This document shows, one piece after another, positions 35,258 through 47,602 of a DNA stretch of 64,000 nucleotides. The stretch comes from Dioszegia crocea (lineage: Eukaryota > Basidiomycota > Tremellomycetes > Tremellales > Bulleribasidiaceae), in the NCBI GenBank assembly GCA_001600615.1, contig BCKK01000008.1:372001-436000 (forward strand), given 5' to 3'. Below the pieces are notes generated by a model that made no database searches, was not told where the DNA came from, and saw only the letters and a program-made list of their open reading frames with translations. Every line of letters starts with the position of its first letter. Position 1 is the stretch's first letter. The position numbers and the translations under genes are program-made.

Positions 35258-36360
35258 CTAGGCTGATCGAAAAGGGGAGTGCTTTAGCCCCTCGATGACG
35301 CTCTCCGGACGGGAGTGGTCAAGATCGTCCCACCTGCAAAGTTAGCGGTATGCTTTACGAGCTTGATGCCCGTACTCACAGTGGTGCGCGAGGAGGGCAG
35401 TCTTCTAAATCGTCCCAGTCCAAACCCCTGCCCTTGAGCGGACCCCGAACGAGCTTCGTGTACTCTTTCCAGAATACCGCATAGCCTGCCGTACTCAGAT
35501 GGAGACCATCGCTGTGGGTCAGCAGAGACCCCAGATATCACGTCAATCTACTCACGTAAAGTAGCCCTTCATCTTCTCTTCATTCCCACCGGCATCATCC
35601 AGAATCGCCTTCCACATATCTACGCCCTCAACCTTCCAGCTTCCACTCTCCTTCTCGCCTTTCGCCCTCCACTCAGCCGCGAGCTCATTCACAACGTCCA
35701 CATACTGCTTGGTTAGATCCGAGCTGCGCGCCTCGGCCAAGACCTGGGGCAACATCGGCTCATACATCGGAGCAGGGCTGATGAGGACTATAGAGATAGG
35801 TGAGTGGGCAGCGGCGTAAGGGCTCGATGTCGACGTGAGATTTTCGAGGAAGCGGTTGAGGTTCTCCCGGAACAGACGCAGAGGGGTGTGCTGACCCATT
35901 GGGTTGTCGGGGATACAGGCATCGTTCGTACCTGCTCATCAGCCGGATCTAGCTAGCTAGGTGGGGGAAGGGTTAGACACGTACCGAACCAAATAGTCAC
36001 CAAGCGGACTTTGGGGGCGTATTGAGCCAGCTCCTTCTTGACGAAGATGCTATCGAATAGAGTTTGGGCGAAAGTCGTGTTGTATCCACCGAAACCTCGG
36101 TTGACAACGTCCAGCGTGCGTCTATAGTGATCTAGATCGTATCAGCTGAGCTCTGTTGTGATGGCGGGATATGCATACCTGACATCAGAGCCTGGATTGT
36201 AGAGGGTACATCCTGTCTGTTGGTGATTGAGTCACCCTGCAGGCTGTGTCAGTAGAGCAGGCAGGCACAGGTACGGAAGCTTGAGGAGATGAGACTTGCA
36301 AAGAGGATGACACAATCTTGGAATGGGAACGCTCCGGCGGCGGTAGCTTGCTGGGACATT
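35258..36360 (-). CDS. SGNH/GDSL hydrolase, isoamyl acetate-hydrolysing esterase-like (paralogue 3, irregular first junction)
   Basis: Third IAH1-type copy, convergent to copy 2. MSQQATAAGAFPFQDCVILF and then GDSITNRQDVPS are the expected N-terminal parts, followed by RGFGGYNTT, TIWFGTNDACIP and DGLHLSTAGYAVFWKE; it ends HSRPESVIEGLKHSPFRSA. In copies 1 and 2 an intron sits exactly between the hydrophobic strand and GDS. Here the expected donor position holds TGCAAGT, so a GC donor is displaced one base by a run of four T, and the frame cannot be kept by any good junction. Either this is a one-base sequence error, a frameshift that disables the gene, or a weaker junction adding residues before GDS. 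The rest of the gene is intact. Confidence 0.85.
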
Positions 36361-36716
36361 TTAAGAGTCAGACTCGAGCTTGTGGTCTATTAAATGGACT
36401 GAAGGGACTCAAAGAGCACTTCGTGTTGAGGTAGGGACAGCACACCGGGGGTGGACGATGTATCGTCTGCAGATGTCGGAGGTGGACGGCCCGGAATCCT
36501 TATACGGGGGATTTGCGGCAGAAATCCAAGCTTAATATAGCCAGTCGTCGATATGATGAAGCTTCAGCGGACGTCGTTGGCGTGATACTATATACAACAG
36601 CTCTATTTGACCTGCTCAGAGGGTTTCTAATACTAGTACAAACAGTCGAACCAGGAAGATCCAAGATTATACCCCCTCAGTGACCTTTCCTAAATTCCCC
36701 GAAAATCCACCGCACC
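36361..36716. promoter_or_regulatory. Promoter of esterase 3 and 3' flank of Nsl1
   Basis: 356 bp without a coding frame. Both neighbours are transcribed on the minus strand, so this contains the esterase 3 promoter and the Nsl1 terminator region. Confidence 0.5.
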
Positions 36717-37683
36717 TCACTTCGGCAGGCTGGCGACCTCATCTCTGACCGTCTGGGCCCGTTGGGCTCTTTGTAGCTGGACTGGAGCAGTCTGGAACAT
36801 CAGCGCTTGCAGAACTTTTGACACCTGAGCACTCACTTGGGTGAGTTCAGAGATATTCGACACTGCACTCTCCAGCGACGCTTTCGCAACTTCGTGTCTT
36901 TCAGGTGGTGGCAATACAGCCTTCTCTCGGGGCTCATCTGGGAAAGGTCAGCTCTGTATGATAATCATCATGTAGCTTGAGAGATATAGCTCACCCTCAT
37001 CCTCGCCCTCTGGCAACCATTCGATATTCGTCCGTCTTCGTTCTAGATCCATATCCACAGCCTGTACTTGTCCCGGCAGTGTTTTACGCAGCACGGCAAC
37101 TTCGTCCATCCATGATTCCTGCTCAGTTGCCAGAGACCACATCCGGTGGTCGAGCGCTTCGTCCCATGGTTCGGTTGCTTCGACGAAGGTTTCGTAGGAT
37201 TGACCGTTAATCCGGACATTCGGTTTGGCGAGATTGAACATGTCTTCTCGTATCAGAGACATCAGCTTTTGTACAGGCAAGCGATAGTACATCTGCGTCT
37301 TTGTATATCGCCTCGAGATCAGGCGAGAACAACGCGAGCATCTTTGCCTAGTACGGCTGAAGGCGGCGCAACATCACCTCAGACCAATTCCAGCTCCTCC
37401 CGAGCGGCAGTCCTCCAGCTGTCCAATACACACCGGTTCCCGACAGTCCAGAGATGCTAGGAGAGATCTTTGGTCGCGAAAGACCGAAACTCACTCTTGC
37501 CAACCTGGCCTCGACCTCTTTCCTGACTGCCCGCGCCGCCGACCCACTCGCTCCGCCCGGTAAAGTCCCCAGCCTAGCCTCTATCTTCTCCATCATCGCG
37601 CTTTCGATATTCCCCCTGATCTTTAGCCATTCAGCTTCCGCATCGACGTTTACGCGCTGTATTTTTGGGTCTGGGCCTGACAT
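36717..37683 (-). CDS. Kinetochore protein Nsl1/Mis14 (MIS12 complex)
   Basis: Subunit of the MIS12 complex joining inner kinetochore to the NDC80 complex. The N-terminal exon (MSGPDPKIQRVNVDAEAEWLKIRGNIESAMMEKIE) is charged and helical. A later exon carries FNLAKPNVRINGQSYETFVEATEPWDEALDHRMWSLATEQESW, the characteristic conserved patch of Mis14/Nsl1, then coiled-coil-prone VAVLRKTLPGQVQAVDMDLERRR, and the last exon is helical and ends VRDEVASLPK. About 240-260 residues expected. The intron after the first exon appears longer than usual (over 100 nt), and I am less sure of that junction. Confidence 0.8.
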
Positions 37684-37897
37684 GTTGGGTGAAGCTGGAG
37701 AAGATGTTGCGAAAGCACAAGGCAGGGGTTTGTTTTTGACTTTTGGCGCGTCCTAGTTGTTTACGTCATCTTGACTTTCAGGCACCACCGTCAACTTCGC
37801 AACTGCATGCAACCTTCCTTTCCCTCTTTCGCCTTGTCATTCCTTCAGGTTCTGAACAACATCGCAAGTACAAGCCGGTCGAGCGCTATTTCTCGCT

Positions 37898-40800
37898 ATG
37901 TCTGCTCCTCGACCGGACAACGGGCAGGAGGGGAATGGAGAGGCGATGTCCCTCGATCCAGTAAAGCGTAAGTCTTCTCGCTCGGCTACCGACTCTGCGA
38001 AGACACACACTAACACCGCGCAGACTTTCAGACATCGGCAAGTCCATCATCTGATGCATCCGGATTTCTTTATCATCAGGGTGGCAGCTGATCGCTTCAG
38101 TTTCAACACCTGACTGACGAGTTTGCCCGCCTCACCTCTTCTAACGAAGCGCTCCGCCAAGAGCAAGCCATCCTATCGACCTCCATTACCGCTGTAAAAA
38201 CGTCTCTCGCAGCCGAGATCACCAATCTATCAACAGAGCGTGATGTTCTCCGATCTGAAATGGCAGAAGAAAAGAAGGTACACGAGTGGTGGCGCAAGAA
38301 GGAAGAATTACTGCCTCGGCGCAACAACAGCGACGAGACGGGACGCGCTACGCGAGCGGCGTACATGGCGAGCGAGAATGCCCGTATTCTAGGAGAACAA
38401 TTGAAGAGCGTGGAGGCGGAGCATGAGGATGCTATGGAGATGGAAAGGAGCATAGCTGCGGGGTTGAGGGACAGGATCGGGCGACTGGAAGGGAGGTTGA
38501 GGGCGCAGCAGGCTGAGGCGGATACTGCTAGGGAGAAGGGAGAGGAGATAGCGAAGGAGCTGAGAGAGATGGAGGAGAAGTATGTAAGAGAGAAGGGGAA
38601 ATGGGGGTCGGAGGTGCAGGACTTGAAAGCTGCGCTGAGGGAGGAAAGGCGGGTGAGGGAAAAGAAGGAGGAAGAGGTGGATAGGCTCACGGAGGCGTTA
38701 AGGGATGCCTTGGAAGAAGCCAGGAGATTCAAGTCCTCAGCGGCTACTCAAGTGTATGTTCTGTCTCCTCCTGAAGGCAATTATACTCACTCGCTCAGTC
38801 CATCTCGCGCCCTCGCACCGATCCAGCTCAACATTCCCCGACCTCAAACCCCACCTCGACCTACCGGAACCCACTCCCCCATGCCCAAATCTCCACTCTC
38901 AATCCCGCACACCCCTAAATCCCTCGCGAAAGCGTACGCCTATCTCGACAAGCGGCACACCGAATCTCAAGCGCAAAATCGACATCTCGAGGCATCACTC
39001 TCGAAAGCCCAGACTGCACTGAGGGAGATGCAAGAGCAGCACAATGACGATCGGGAGAAGTTCATAGAGTGGCGCAAGATTGAAGATGAGCGGAGTAACG
39101 CGAGGAAGCGAAAGCGAGAAGAGAGGCGGCGAGAGCGTGGTGAGAGTGGAGTTCCGGATGGGAGTAGCTCAGGAGGGAAGCGGAGGAAAAGCGAAGAGGG
39201 CGGTGGGGATTCGGGTTCGATATTGGTGCCGGCTTCTGGGGAGAGTGCGCCGTTACCGCTTGTGAAGCGTGGGGGAAATGCTACGGAGGGAGGTGGGAAG
39301 GAGGAGGTCGCTGCGAAGACGTCTCAGACGGTGCAGGAGGATGGCGGTGCGATGGAGGTGGAGCCAGAGCTCGAAGAGAGTCAAGAGTACTGTTCACCGG
39401 AAGACATGCGCTCCGAGTCGCGGTCCATCACCCGGGACCAAGCCCAACCGACCATGTCTATTCAACACTCCCAAAGACCCAGGTTGGCGTCGCAGCATTC
39501 GGTTCGGGCGTCCAAGTACGACCATCGACCAAGCTCGCCCAAGGACTTGCAAGTCGCTGCTTCGGCCCCGTCGAGGCCGAGCCAGCCCTCTCAAGTGCAC
39601 AGAGGTCGGTCTCAGGTCCCTCGGGCGATATCACCAGTCATACATCATGACACACCAACTGTGACTCGACCAGAGGACACGCCGCAGCATATCAAGCATC
39701 TTCAGCGGGATCGTTCGTCTACGAGACCCACACTCGCTTCTCAAGCCACTCAGGCGGGACAGGGTCGCTCAACTACCAAACCCAGCTCCACACCCCGCAT
39801 CCCCTCCAACCCCACACCTCGACCATCGACATCATCCTCCCGACTCGGTCAGTCCCTCTCCACACACCCTTCTAGACGATCAGTCTCGCCAAATAAGGCC
39901 CCCGGCCCTGCTCTACCCGGAGGCACACGAACGACCGCCTGGCTAGGCGGGGGCAGTCTTGTATGGACCGGGTCAAAATCTGCCATTATGACCGATACGG
40001 ATCCATTTGATATGTCTCCTCCTGACACGACTGGGTCCGTCAGCCGGAAGACCACCGCCGGACCGAGCAGAAATAACCAATCTGCGATAAGCCGATCCTA
40101 CTCTGCCACAGGGCTCAACACACCCTCTACCAAGCCATCTCTCGTTCGAGATCGGGGCGATACCTCATTGCGTAAAGCTGCCCTTACCCGATTCCCCTCT
40201 GGCGATACATCTCAGCTGTACGGTGAATCGCCTAAGCCAAGGACAGTCAGTCGATCAAGACTCGGCGAGAGCTTTGTGGGCACTACGGACGGTATGGCGT
40301 CGGGTTCAGGGTCAACTTCGCAAGTCCCTGATTTGGGCTTGGAGGGGTTATCGCCTGCTGAGAAGGCGAGGAGGCTGAAGCAGCTGAATAAGCTCAGCGC
40401 GAGTGAGAAACGGGAGGTGTATAAGGGGTATAAACAGGAAGGAGGGAGGTATTTGCCTGTCGATCAAGTGTAAGTCTTTCGAGATCAGGCATGGGATTTC
40501 AAATGTGGACTTTGGCTGATACGGATCAGGCGCCGTCCGGCTACTGAAGGCTATGAGATTGACCCTTCCAAGAATGAAGGCAAGAGCCACCAGTTCCACG
40601 ATGTCAAGCGGCGCAAGGAAGATCGGAAGTGCATGCACGGCGGAGACTGTGAAGAGTGTCGAGATGTGAGTTGAGGGTCCAGCTTTGACGTTTTTGATCT
40701 GGGACCAAGCTGATGACTGTAGTGGTATGAAGCTCTGGGGAATATTCCCAAATTCAACCAAGCACCAGCCTTTGGGGTGGATACAAATGAAGATGAAGAA

Positions 40801-41120
40801 GAGGTTGAGGGATTGAGGAGGCATCAGAATATGGTTTCGAGGCATCGAGAAACGGTAAGTTGACATGTTGGAATTATCAGACGTCCAGCTGATATGATTA
40901 TAGTGGATCAAACCGCCTACACCGCCCGGGTTCTGGTCCATTGGATTCCCAACGACACAAGAGGTCGAAGCGCAGAATAAGAGGGCGGACGCGATGGAGC
41001 GAGAGAAGGAAGAGAGAATGATGAAGGATGCTGCGTGAGTTGTGGTATAACGGAGGGATTCGTTAGACAGGAGCTGACACGATCAGAGCTAGCAATAGTA
41101 AATGGCGCAAGAAGGCTTGA
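37898..41120 (+). CDS. DNA-end resection factor CtIP/Sae2/Ctp1 homologue
   Basis: Co-factor of the MRN nuclease in double-strand-break repair. The N-terminal half is a long coiled coil (ARLTSSNEALRQEQ onward, through EWWRKKEELLPRR, to about residue 260), fitting the tetramerising N-terminus of the family. A very long low-complexity S/P/R-rich middle follows. The C-terminal Sae2 domain is unmistakable: KCMHGGDCEECRDWYEALG, then RHRETW joined by splicing to IKPPTPPGFWSIGFPTTQE. It ends SNSKWRKKA. The N-terminal exons need a 14-nt microexon (38024-38037) flanked by a 56-nt intron and a GC-AG intron (38038-38100); these are the only junctions I found that keep the frame. An in-frame 45-nt stretch after SSAATQ may be a further intron. 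The product is over 900 residues, longer than most yeast homologues because of the middle region. Confidence 0.9.
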
Positions 41121-41521
41121 TGGCGGAGTGGGAGATTCAAGGAACCAAGAGAGATGTGTTACCCATGCCCCCCGCCGACTGAATTGCTTGTGCGCGACTC
41201 CCATGCTTTTTTACGACCCGAATGACCCTTTCCTGTATATATGCTGTGTATTCCAAAGACGTGGGGCCGGTTCCAGTGATTACTATTTGTCTAGTGTGTG
41301 TATGATGTTTATGTACAAAATGAGTGTGTTTTCAATTTGAGATACAGGATTACTATAGAGGGTTGTATCACAGTCTTCTCCTCTACATAAGGAACGAAGT
41401 TGAATCTCAGCATCAATGTCCGATCTCCCCGCCGAACTACCAATCACACCAATCCCCACCGACTTCCAAACTCCAGGTTTCCATCAAGCTTCACCCTCCA
41501 TTCCTAACCCCATGATAGCGA
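41121..41521. terminator. Convergent 3' region, CtIP / NudE
   Basis: 400 bp between two convergent stops. T-rich and TATATATG-type stretches near 41,230-41,330 fit 3'-end formation signals. No gene seen. Confidence 0.5.
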
Positions 41522-44234
41522 TCATCCCTGCTGTATCGTCCGCCTCTTCTCCCTCAGATGCACACTCGGTATCCTCGGCATTTCAGGCGGCGGCGTTCCG
41601 AAATGTGGCACGCTCGCTGGCCGCCCTTTCCCTCCAGGACCCGAACTATGACCTAGAGCCACCGCAGGCGGCGTCCTTCCTGGCGTCGCCACCTGTGACT
41701 GAGATTGCAATTTCATGAGGTTGAAATAACCCTCATCGTCCGCCCTGCTCGTCCCTACAGGCACCTCATCTTTACCCGGCCCCATACTAGATCGCCGACG
41801 CCGGATCTCAGCAGCTACCTCGGCGCCCGTTTTGGTCGGTATCCGAGAGGGCGTGGAAGAGACAGCGGGGGTGGAACTCGAGGTGGACATTGATAATTGC
41901 CGACGCTGCGCCGCGGTTGACATGGCTGATGGCGGAGGTCCGCGTCCGAGCGCGGTCGCTCTTGTGCCGGATGCGGTGGTAGGTCGGGAGGTGGAGGTGG
42001 AGAGGGACGAAGTGAGACTTTGGAGGGTATTAGGACCTGCGCCAGGTCCAGGGGGTGACCTCGCGCCCGATCGGCCATAGGATGACGGAGACATCATGCC
42101 TGTCCCACCGACGCCAGGCGACATGGGCCTCATTCCTGTCCGACTGACTGACCGAGCTGAGGGCGCCATGGCGCTCCGAGATGGGGGTCGGGCAGTAGGA
42201 GGTGGAATATCGCCCCGACTAGGTAATCGGGACGACTGCGATAGGGCAGAGCGGGACGGCGGACGAGCGGCCATACCACCCGTACCACTGGTAGATTTGG
42301 CCAGATTGGAGGAGGTGACAGGCACAGAGTTTTTGGGAGTAGGAGTTCCGTGTGATCCCGCCGCTGCGCCCTGACGCGCCGCAGCGAGAGTCATCAGCGG
42401 TGATGGTATTCCAGGACGGGAGGGCAGACCACGCGATGTCGTTGCTGTCGATGCGCCAGATACAGCCCGCGGTTGCTGGTGCTGCATGTGCATCGAATCG
42501 ATAGGGGACGTAGGCTCCGCTCGACCTGTAGGGTTTGCAGGTGTGCTCTGATCTACATTTTCGTCATCGACGAGGATCCAGCCGTTTGGCGAAAGAACGC
42601 TTAGGGTAGAATTTCCAGCTTGCGGCGTGTGCAGTGGATCATTCGCTAGAGCTGCCAGACGTGAATTGACGGGTTTGGTCGGAGCGGGTTTAGAAGCATC
42701 AGAAACGATATCGGCAGTAGGATTCGATACGACTCTCCTCGTGGCTTTCCCGCCCATCCGATCGTCTGTAGCCTTGATCCGCCTCCGAAGATCCGTAACC
42801 ATCTTAGCAGCTCGCGAGAGGGGATACTTCGGTTCGGACGGGACGCGCATGGGCGATGATGCCTGCGGGATTCCCGATCGGCTCCGTGCCAAACTTGGTG
42901 AACCTGGAATACCAGAAACGCCAATGAGGTTCCGGGCGGTATTGGAGCGTGACATACCGCCGCCGAGGGGTGTTCCGGGGATTTGCATCGTGGCGCGCCG
43001 GAGGGTAGGTGAGACGGTGTTTGGGATATTGGATAGGGTTGATGAGCGGGATAAAGCGCCGTTGGAGCCTTGTTTCCGAGGTAGGCCGGATGGGAGGCGA
43101 GTGCGAGAAGGGGAAGAAGGTGACTCGACAGTTGTGGTGGATATATCGCCTGTATCGGGGTCTGGGAGATCGGCGTTGGAGCGGGAAGGAGACAGGGGAA
43201 CGGAGATTGATGAAGGTGGGGTGGGGAGGTTGGTGCGGGCAAGTTGGTCGCGAAGGATTGCGATTTGGTCATTTGCGTCTGGAAAGTTAGCTGACGCCTA
43301 GTCGCCGATAGAAATGATCACGCTAGCTCACCTCTTAATTCATCCTTCAGTCTTTGGGAATCTTCCTCCACTTCTGTCTTCTGCACAATCTCCTGCTCCA
43401 ACAGGGTCTTCTCTTCGATGGCGCGGTTGTACTTGCTTTCAAGGTCAAGAAGGGACGACACTGCCACACTGTGACGTCAGCCTAAACATCTACTAGCGTG
43501 AAATCAGACGCACCGTTCATTCCTCTCCAGCTCATCATTGCCCATTTCAAGATCTCGCAGAGCGACTAGCGTCCTGTCGCGTTCCGAACGGAGATTATCC
43601 ATTTCCCGCTGAAGGGGTCAGATGCATGCCGTGCACTCCAACGGGCAAAGAAGCTCACCTGCATAGCCGAGACGGTCGAGCTGTGCATCTTTTGTGCGCT
43701 GATGTGCTTTGCCTGCAGATATCAGCTCATGAAGCCGCCAATATCGGATGACAGGGGAGCATGAGCTATGACCCACTTTCCATTCCTCCTTCTCTGCCTC
43801 CAACCGTTTTATCCGATCCTTCAACTCCGCCTGCTGCTTCTCCGTCGCAGCTAATTCTTTCTCCAATTCATCTTCAAGCTCTTTCGAAGATAGTTGGAAC
43901 TCATCTGCGAAGATCAGTACACGATAGTGAGCAGATGTGCGGCCCATGGAACGGTACGTACCAAGCTCGGCTCTGGTTTCTTCAAGAAAATCAGCGACAC
44001 GTCGATATTTGTCCCGAAAATAGGCCGCCTCGTGGCTGGTCGATTCGAAGCTGAACATCTATCAGCGTCTGCTCGTGTAGTCTGACACGAAGAAACCAAC
44101 GTCATATGTTCATCATCCTCTGCACCGATTTCGGACGAGGCACCACTCGATGAAGGTCCGCCAGACAGGCCATTTGCGGCTCTGTGCCCCGCTGGCGCCG
44201 GTCCTGGGCTTGACGGCAGAAAGGCTGAGGACAT
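41522..44234 (-). CDS. Nuclear distribution protein NudE-like (dynein/LIS1 regulator)
   Basis: NDE1/NDEL1/RO11-type protein. The first exon (MSSAFLPSSPGPAPAGHRAANGL) is disordered. The coiled-coil exons then contain STSHEAAYFRDKYRRVADFLEETRAELG and EFQLSSKELEDELEKELAATEKQQAELKDRIKRLE, the strongly conserved NudE N-terminal coil that binds LIS1. More coiled coil follows (LERNERVAVSSLLDLESKYNRAIEEKTLLEQE). The C-terminal half, in one large exon, is a long S/T/P-rich disordered region with many SP and TP sites, ending VHLREKRRTIQQG. Introns about 30-45 nt. Divergent from Bre1 with 244 bp between starts. Confidence 0.88.
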
Positions 44235-44478
44235 CGTGGATGATTAGGCTATCCCCTGGGCGATATCTTTGAGGGCGGGGATGACTGGAGGGAAGATAGA
44301 GGAATGTTGACTCTGTTGGTAAGGTGTGTCAACAAGCTCAGTTGGGTGGCAAACACAGGCGGACATCGCCGCTAGGGGTGGTGTGCCACTCGGAATATAA
44401 CGCCGCGGCACTCATACACTGCCTACTCATGAGACACCTCCCTCTCTTATACATCCCTCCTACATCCAAAACAGCAGC

Positions 44479-47400
44479 ATGAGCGCTGACTTGAAGAGGG
44501 TCAGGGCCACGCAGGATGAGGGACATTCAAGTCCCGCGTCAAAAAAACGGGCACTGACGGCCAATGGCAGTGGGGTCACCGGTCCGCCTCCTGAAGAGGA
44601 GAGCGGGATGGAAGATTGGATGAGGGTGGTAGAGGTGAGCGTCTTGTCCGGCTTGTCTTCTGTCGACAGATGGCAGGGTTTTGTTGGGCGTGGTCGGGCG
44701 GGGGTTTGAGTGAAAATCCAGGAAGAGAGGTGGAATTACTCATCAGATCCTGCTCGTCTGACCAATCTTTTCCGTAGCTGAGGGGTCTCATACTGTTCCC
44801 CCTCCATTTTAGGAACGCTAGTGCTGGCGCTGACATCCTACTAGGTGAAACGCAAAGAAGCGATATATCGTCAAATGCTGGAATATCGACGGTCTTACGA
44901 GACTGAAGCGCGTAAAGTTCGCGAGCTTGACGAACAACGCAAAAGGTTAGAAGCGAGTGTTCACGCAGTCGAGATATGCTGGACTCAGGTATGTTATCTG
45001 GTCTCAAAGACTGCACTTGTGCTAAAATCCGAAGCTGGTCAATGCCGTTCGCACACTTGTACCTGATGGCGAAAGTTCAGATACTGGGAGTTTGGAACGT
45101 AAGTTCTCGCGCACTTGTGGTACCAGCAGCAACGCTGACTTGTGCAGCCATACTGGAACCCCAAATATCTCAACCAGCTATAGAGCAAGCGATGAGTACT
45201 CGACTACCGGCGACCCGTCAATTGATTAATCGCTTCGTTAGCCTTGCTTCGAAGAATGGGGCGCGAACATCAACGAGTGAATTGCAAGAAAAGTGTCTCC
45301 ATCTGCAGGCTGAGGTATGATGATCAATGTCAATTATGCTGGACAGTTTACTGATTCCTACAGTCCAGCACTTTGCGTTCCGTAAACCAATCCCTCCAAT
45401 CCCAACTATCCACCTCCGCCGAAGCGTCAGAGAAATATCGGTCAGATCTTGCTCGGGTCCGAAAGCAACTAGATAAACAACGGATGGACCACGATCTAGC
45501 CGAGCAGGACTGGCGGGCATCTCGAGATCGAGATCGAGAGCGGACCGGCACGCCCGGTCTAAAACCACCCGCCAATGGACCCTCGTCAGGCCACGCTACG
45601 CCGAACGGAAAATCCGAACCGGATGTCAAGCCAAACCTTGATCGAGCAGCCGGTATGCTGCAAGATACGACAGAATTAGAACAACTTGCCGATTCTCGAT
45701 TAAAAGAGCTCCTAGCTCTACGTTCCGAACACACCGCCCTTCAGAATGAGAATGATCAATTACGACAATTGACTATTCATCCTTCTGAAGATTCACTCCG
45801 ATCTTCCCCCTTTTTCCAACTATACCTACAACAAATCTCTCAGCAGTATTCTCGTGCCGAGGCATTTCAACAGAAATTCGAAGCTGCCGATTCCAAACTT
45901 GACAAGATCCGACAAGACAATCTCGCATTTCGCGAAGCAGTCATTGCGGATTGTAAAGTTGAGGTGGAGCAATTGAGGAAACAGGCTCAACATCGGAATT
46001 CGGATCTGGTCAGGATTCGAGCGGAAAGGGACGAGATGAGCTCCGAATTGACGGAGAGGAAGATGCATGAGGAAACGAGGTATAAATGGGCCGAGGAAAT
46101 GGAAGGGGTGGTCAAGAGTCAGGAAGTCAGAGTGGGGACATTGTCGAGTGAGGTGAAGCGGTTGAGGGGAGCGTTAGGGGCGGAGCAGGGGAGCAGGGGA
46201 TATTTGGACTTTCTCAAGGAAGGCGGGGAGGGGGATTACGTCAAGGCTTTGCAGGATAAATTTGAGTGCGTACTGTTATCCCTCCGGTATCGGTGTAATT
46301 GCTGATGAGGAAGGGACGCACAAGGCAAATTATCTGCGCTGTCCTCCGATACAACCTCAGCCGACGACGCAAAAGTTGAGCTCGAAAAAGCCCAGCGCAC
46401 TTTGGCCCAGTACGAGCGAATCCTTGGACCTGATCCCCAAGCGGCGGATGATGTTGTACGACTAGCCAAACAATTAGAAGTGGCGGAGAAGGACAAGTCT
46501 ACCTTGCAATTACAATTAGAACAATCCAAATCTGTACGTCTCAGCTTTCAGCCAGATTTCGTTTTGCGAAGGTTGCGAAAGCTGATCCCAATAGTCAACG
46601 AATTCAGTCTATACCGACCTAGAAGCGCTCGACAAATTGACGCAATCACTTCAAACCCAACTCCAATCCAAAGTCTTTGACCTCAAAGACGTCGATGCGC
46701 GCATGGGCCGCCTGACTACCGAAAAGGCTAAAGCCGATAATCGATATTTCCAAACTATGCGTGGGAGGGAGGCGATGGAGGCGGAATGTAAAGCTGCGCA
46801 GAGGACTGTGGAGAAGCAGTTGAAGTTGCTAGAGAAGGCTCGGGAGGTTGAGAAGAGTTTACAGGTGCAGATTGTGAGTTGGTCTGAAACTGGCCGAGGT
46901 CAATCAGGCTTTATGGAGAGTTTAGCTGACGCCCTTAGACGTCATACGAAAAAGGTTTCATTGCCGTCAAGAATGAGGCGTCGTCAATGCAGAACCAACT
47001 TGCTACCGTCACGGCTGAACGGACGCAATATGAGATCCGATATCAGCAGGCTCAGGCTGCTCTACTTGATGTAAGTGGTAGATTTCGCCTAAGTTCGGGT
47101 AGCGAGCTGACTTTTAGGCCCAAACTATCATGCAGCAACGCGTGGCTGAGGCTTCTACGGAAAAGGAAACTCGAATCAAGCTACAGGAAGAAGTCGATAA
47201 AGCCTCTACGGCACTCAAGAAGCTCAAAGATAGACAAGAGCAATTGATGGCGAGTAGCAGCGGAGGTGGGAGTGGGGCATCAGCGACTGAGTTGCAAATG
47301 CGCGAGGAGAGGGATAAGCTTTTGGTAAGTTTTGACATTGGTGTAAGCCGCAAAAAGCTGACTGGGATTTAGAAACTCCTTCGGTGTTCATGCTGTGATC

Positions 47401-47602
47401 AGAATTTCAAAACTCAGGTCATTGTTAAGTGTATGCACAGTGAGTTGGACAGCGCGGACCTGAATGTACGAGCGGTAGCTGACGAGTCGTAGCATTCTGT
47501 AAACCTTGTCTCGACTCAAGGGTGGCGTCGCGCCAGCGGAAATGTCCGGCGTGTGGTCTAAGCTTCGCCAAGGAGGATGTGCAGACGTTGTACTGGCAAT
47601 AG
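44479..47602 (+). CDS. BRE1: E3 ubiquitin ligase Bre1 (histone H2B)
   Basis: With Rad6 it monoubiquitinates histone H2B. A short first exon (MSADLKRVRATQDEGHSS, then SPASKKRALTANG, a likely nuclear signal) leads into coiled coil through most of the protein: YRQMLEYRRSYETEARKVRELDEQ, QLSTSAEASEKYRSDLARVRKQLDKQ, ENDQLRQLTIHP and others. The C-terminal RING is assembled across exons: LLRCSCCDQNFKTQVIVKCMHTFCKPCLDSRVASRQRKCPACG followed by LSFAKEDVQTLYWQ, the classic Bre1/RNF20 ending. About 12 introns of 30-90 nt. Predicted product about 850 residues. No damage seen. Confidence 0.93.

Noticed and set aside
38759..38803. Certain intron after SSAATQ in the CtIP gene
   Set aside because: It has GT and CAG ends, but the stretch is a multiple of three and open, so splicing cannot be decided from sequence.
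40348..40941. 197-codon minus-strand ORF over the CtIP C-terminus
   Set aside because: It lies opposite the conserved Sae2 domain and its introns; no independent features.
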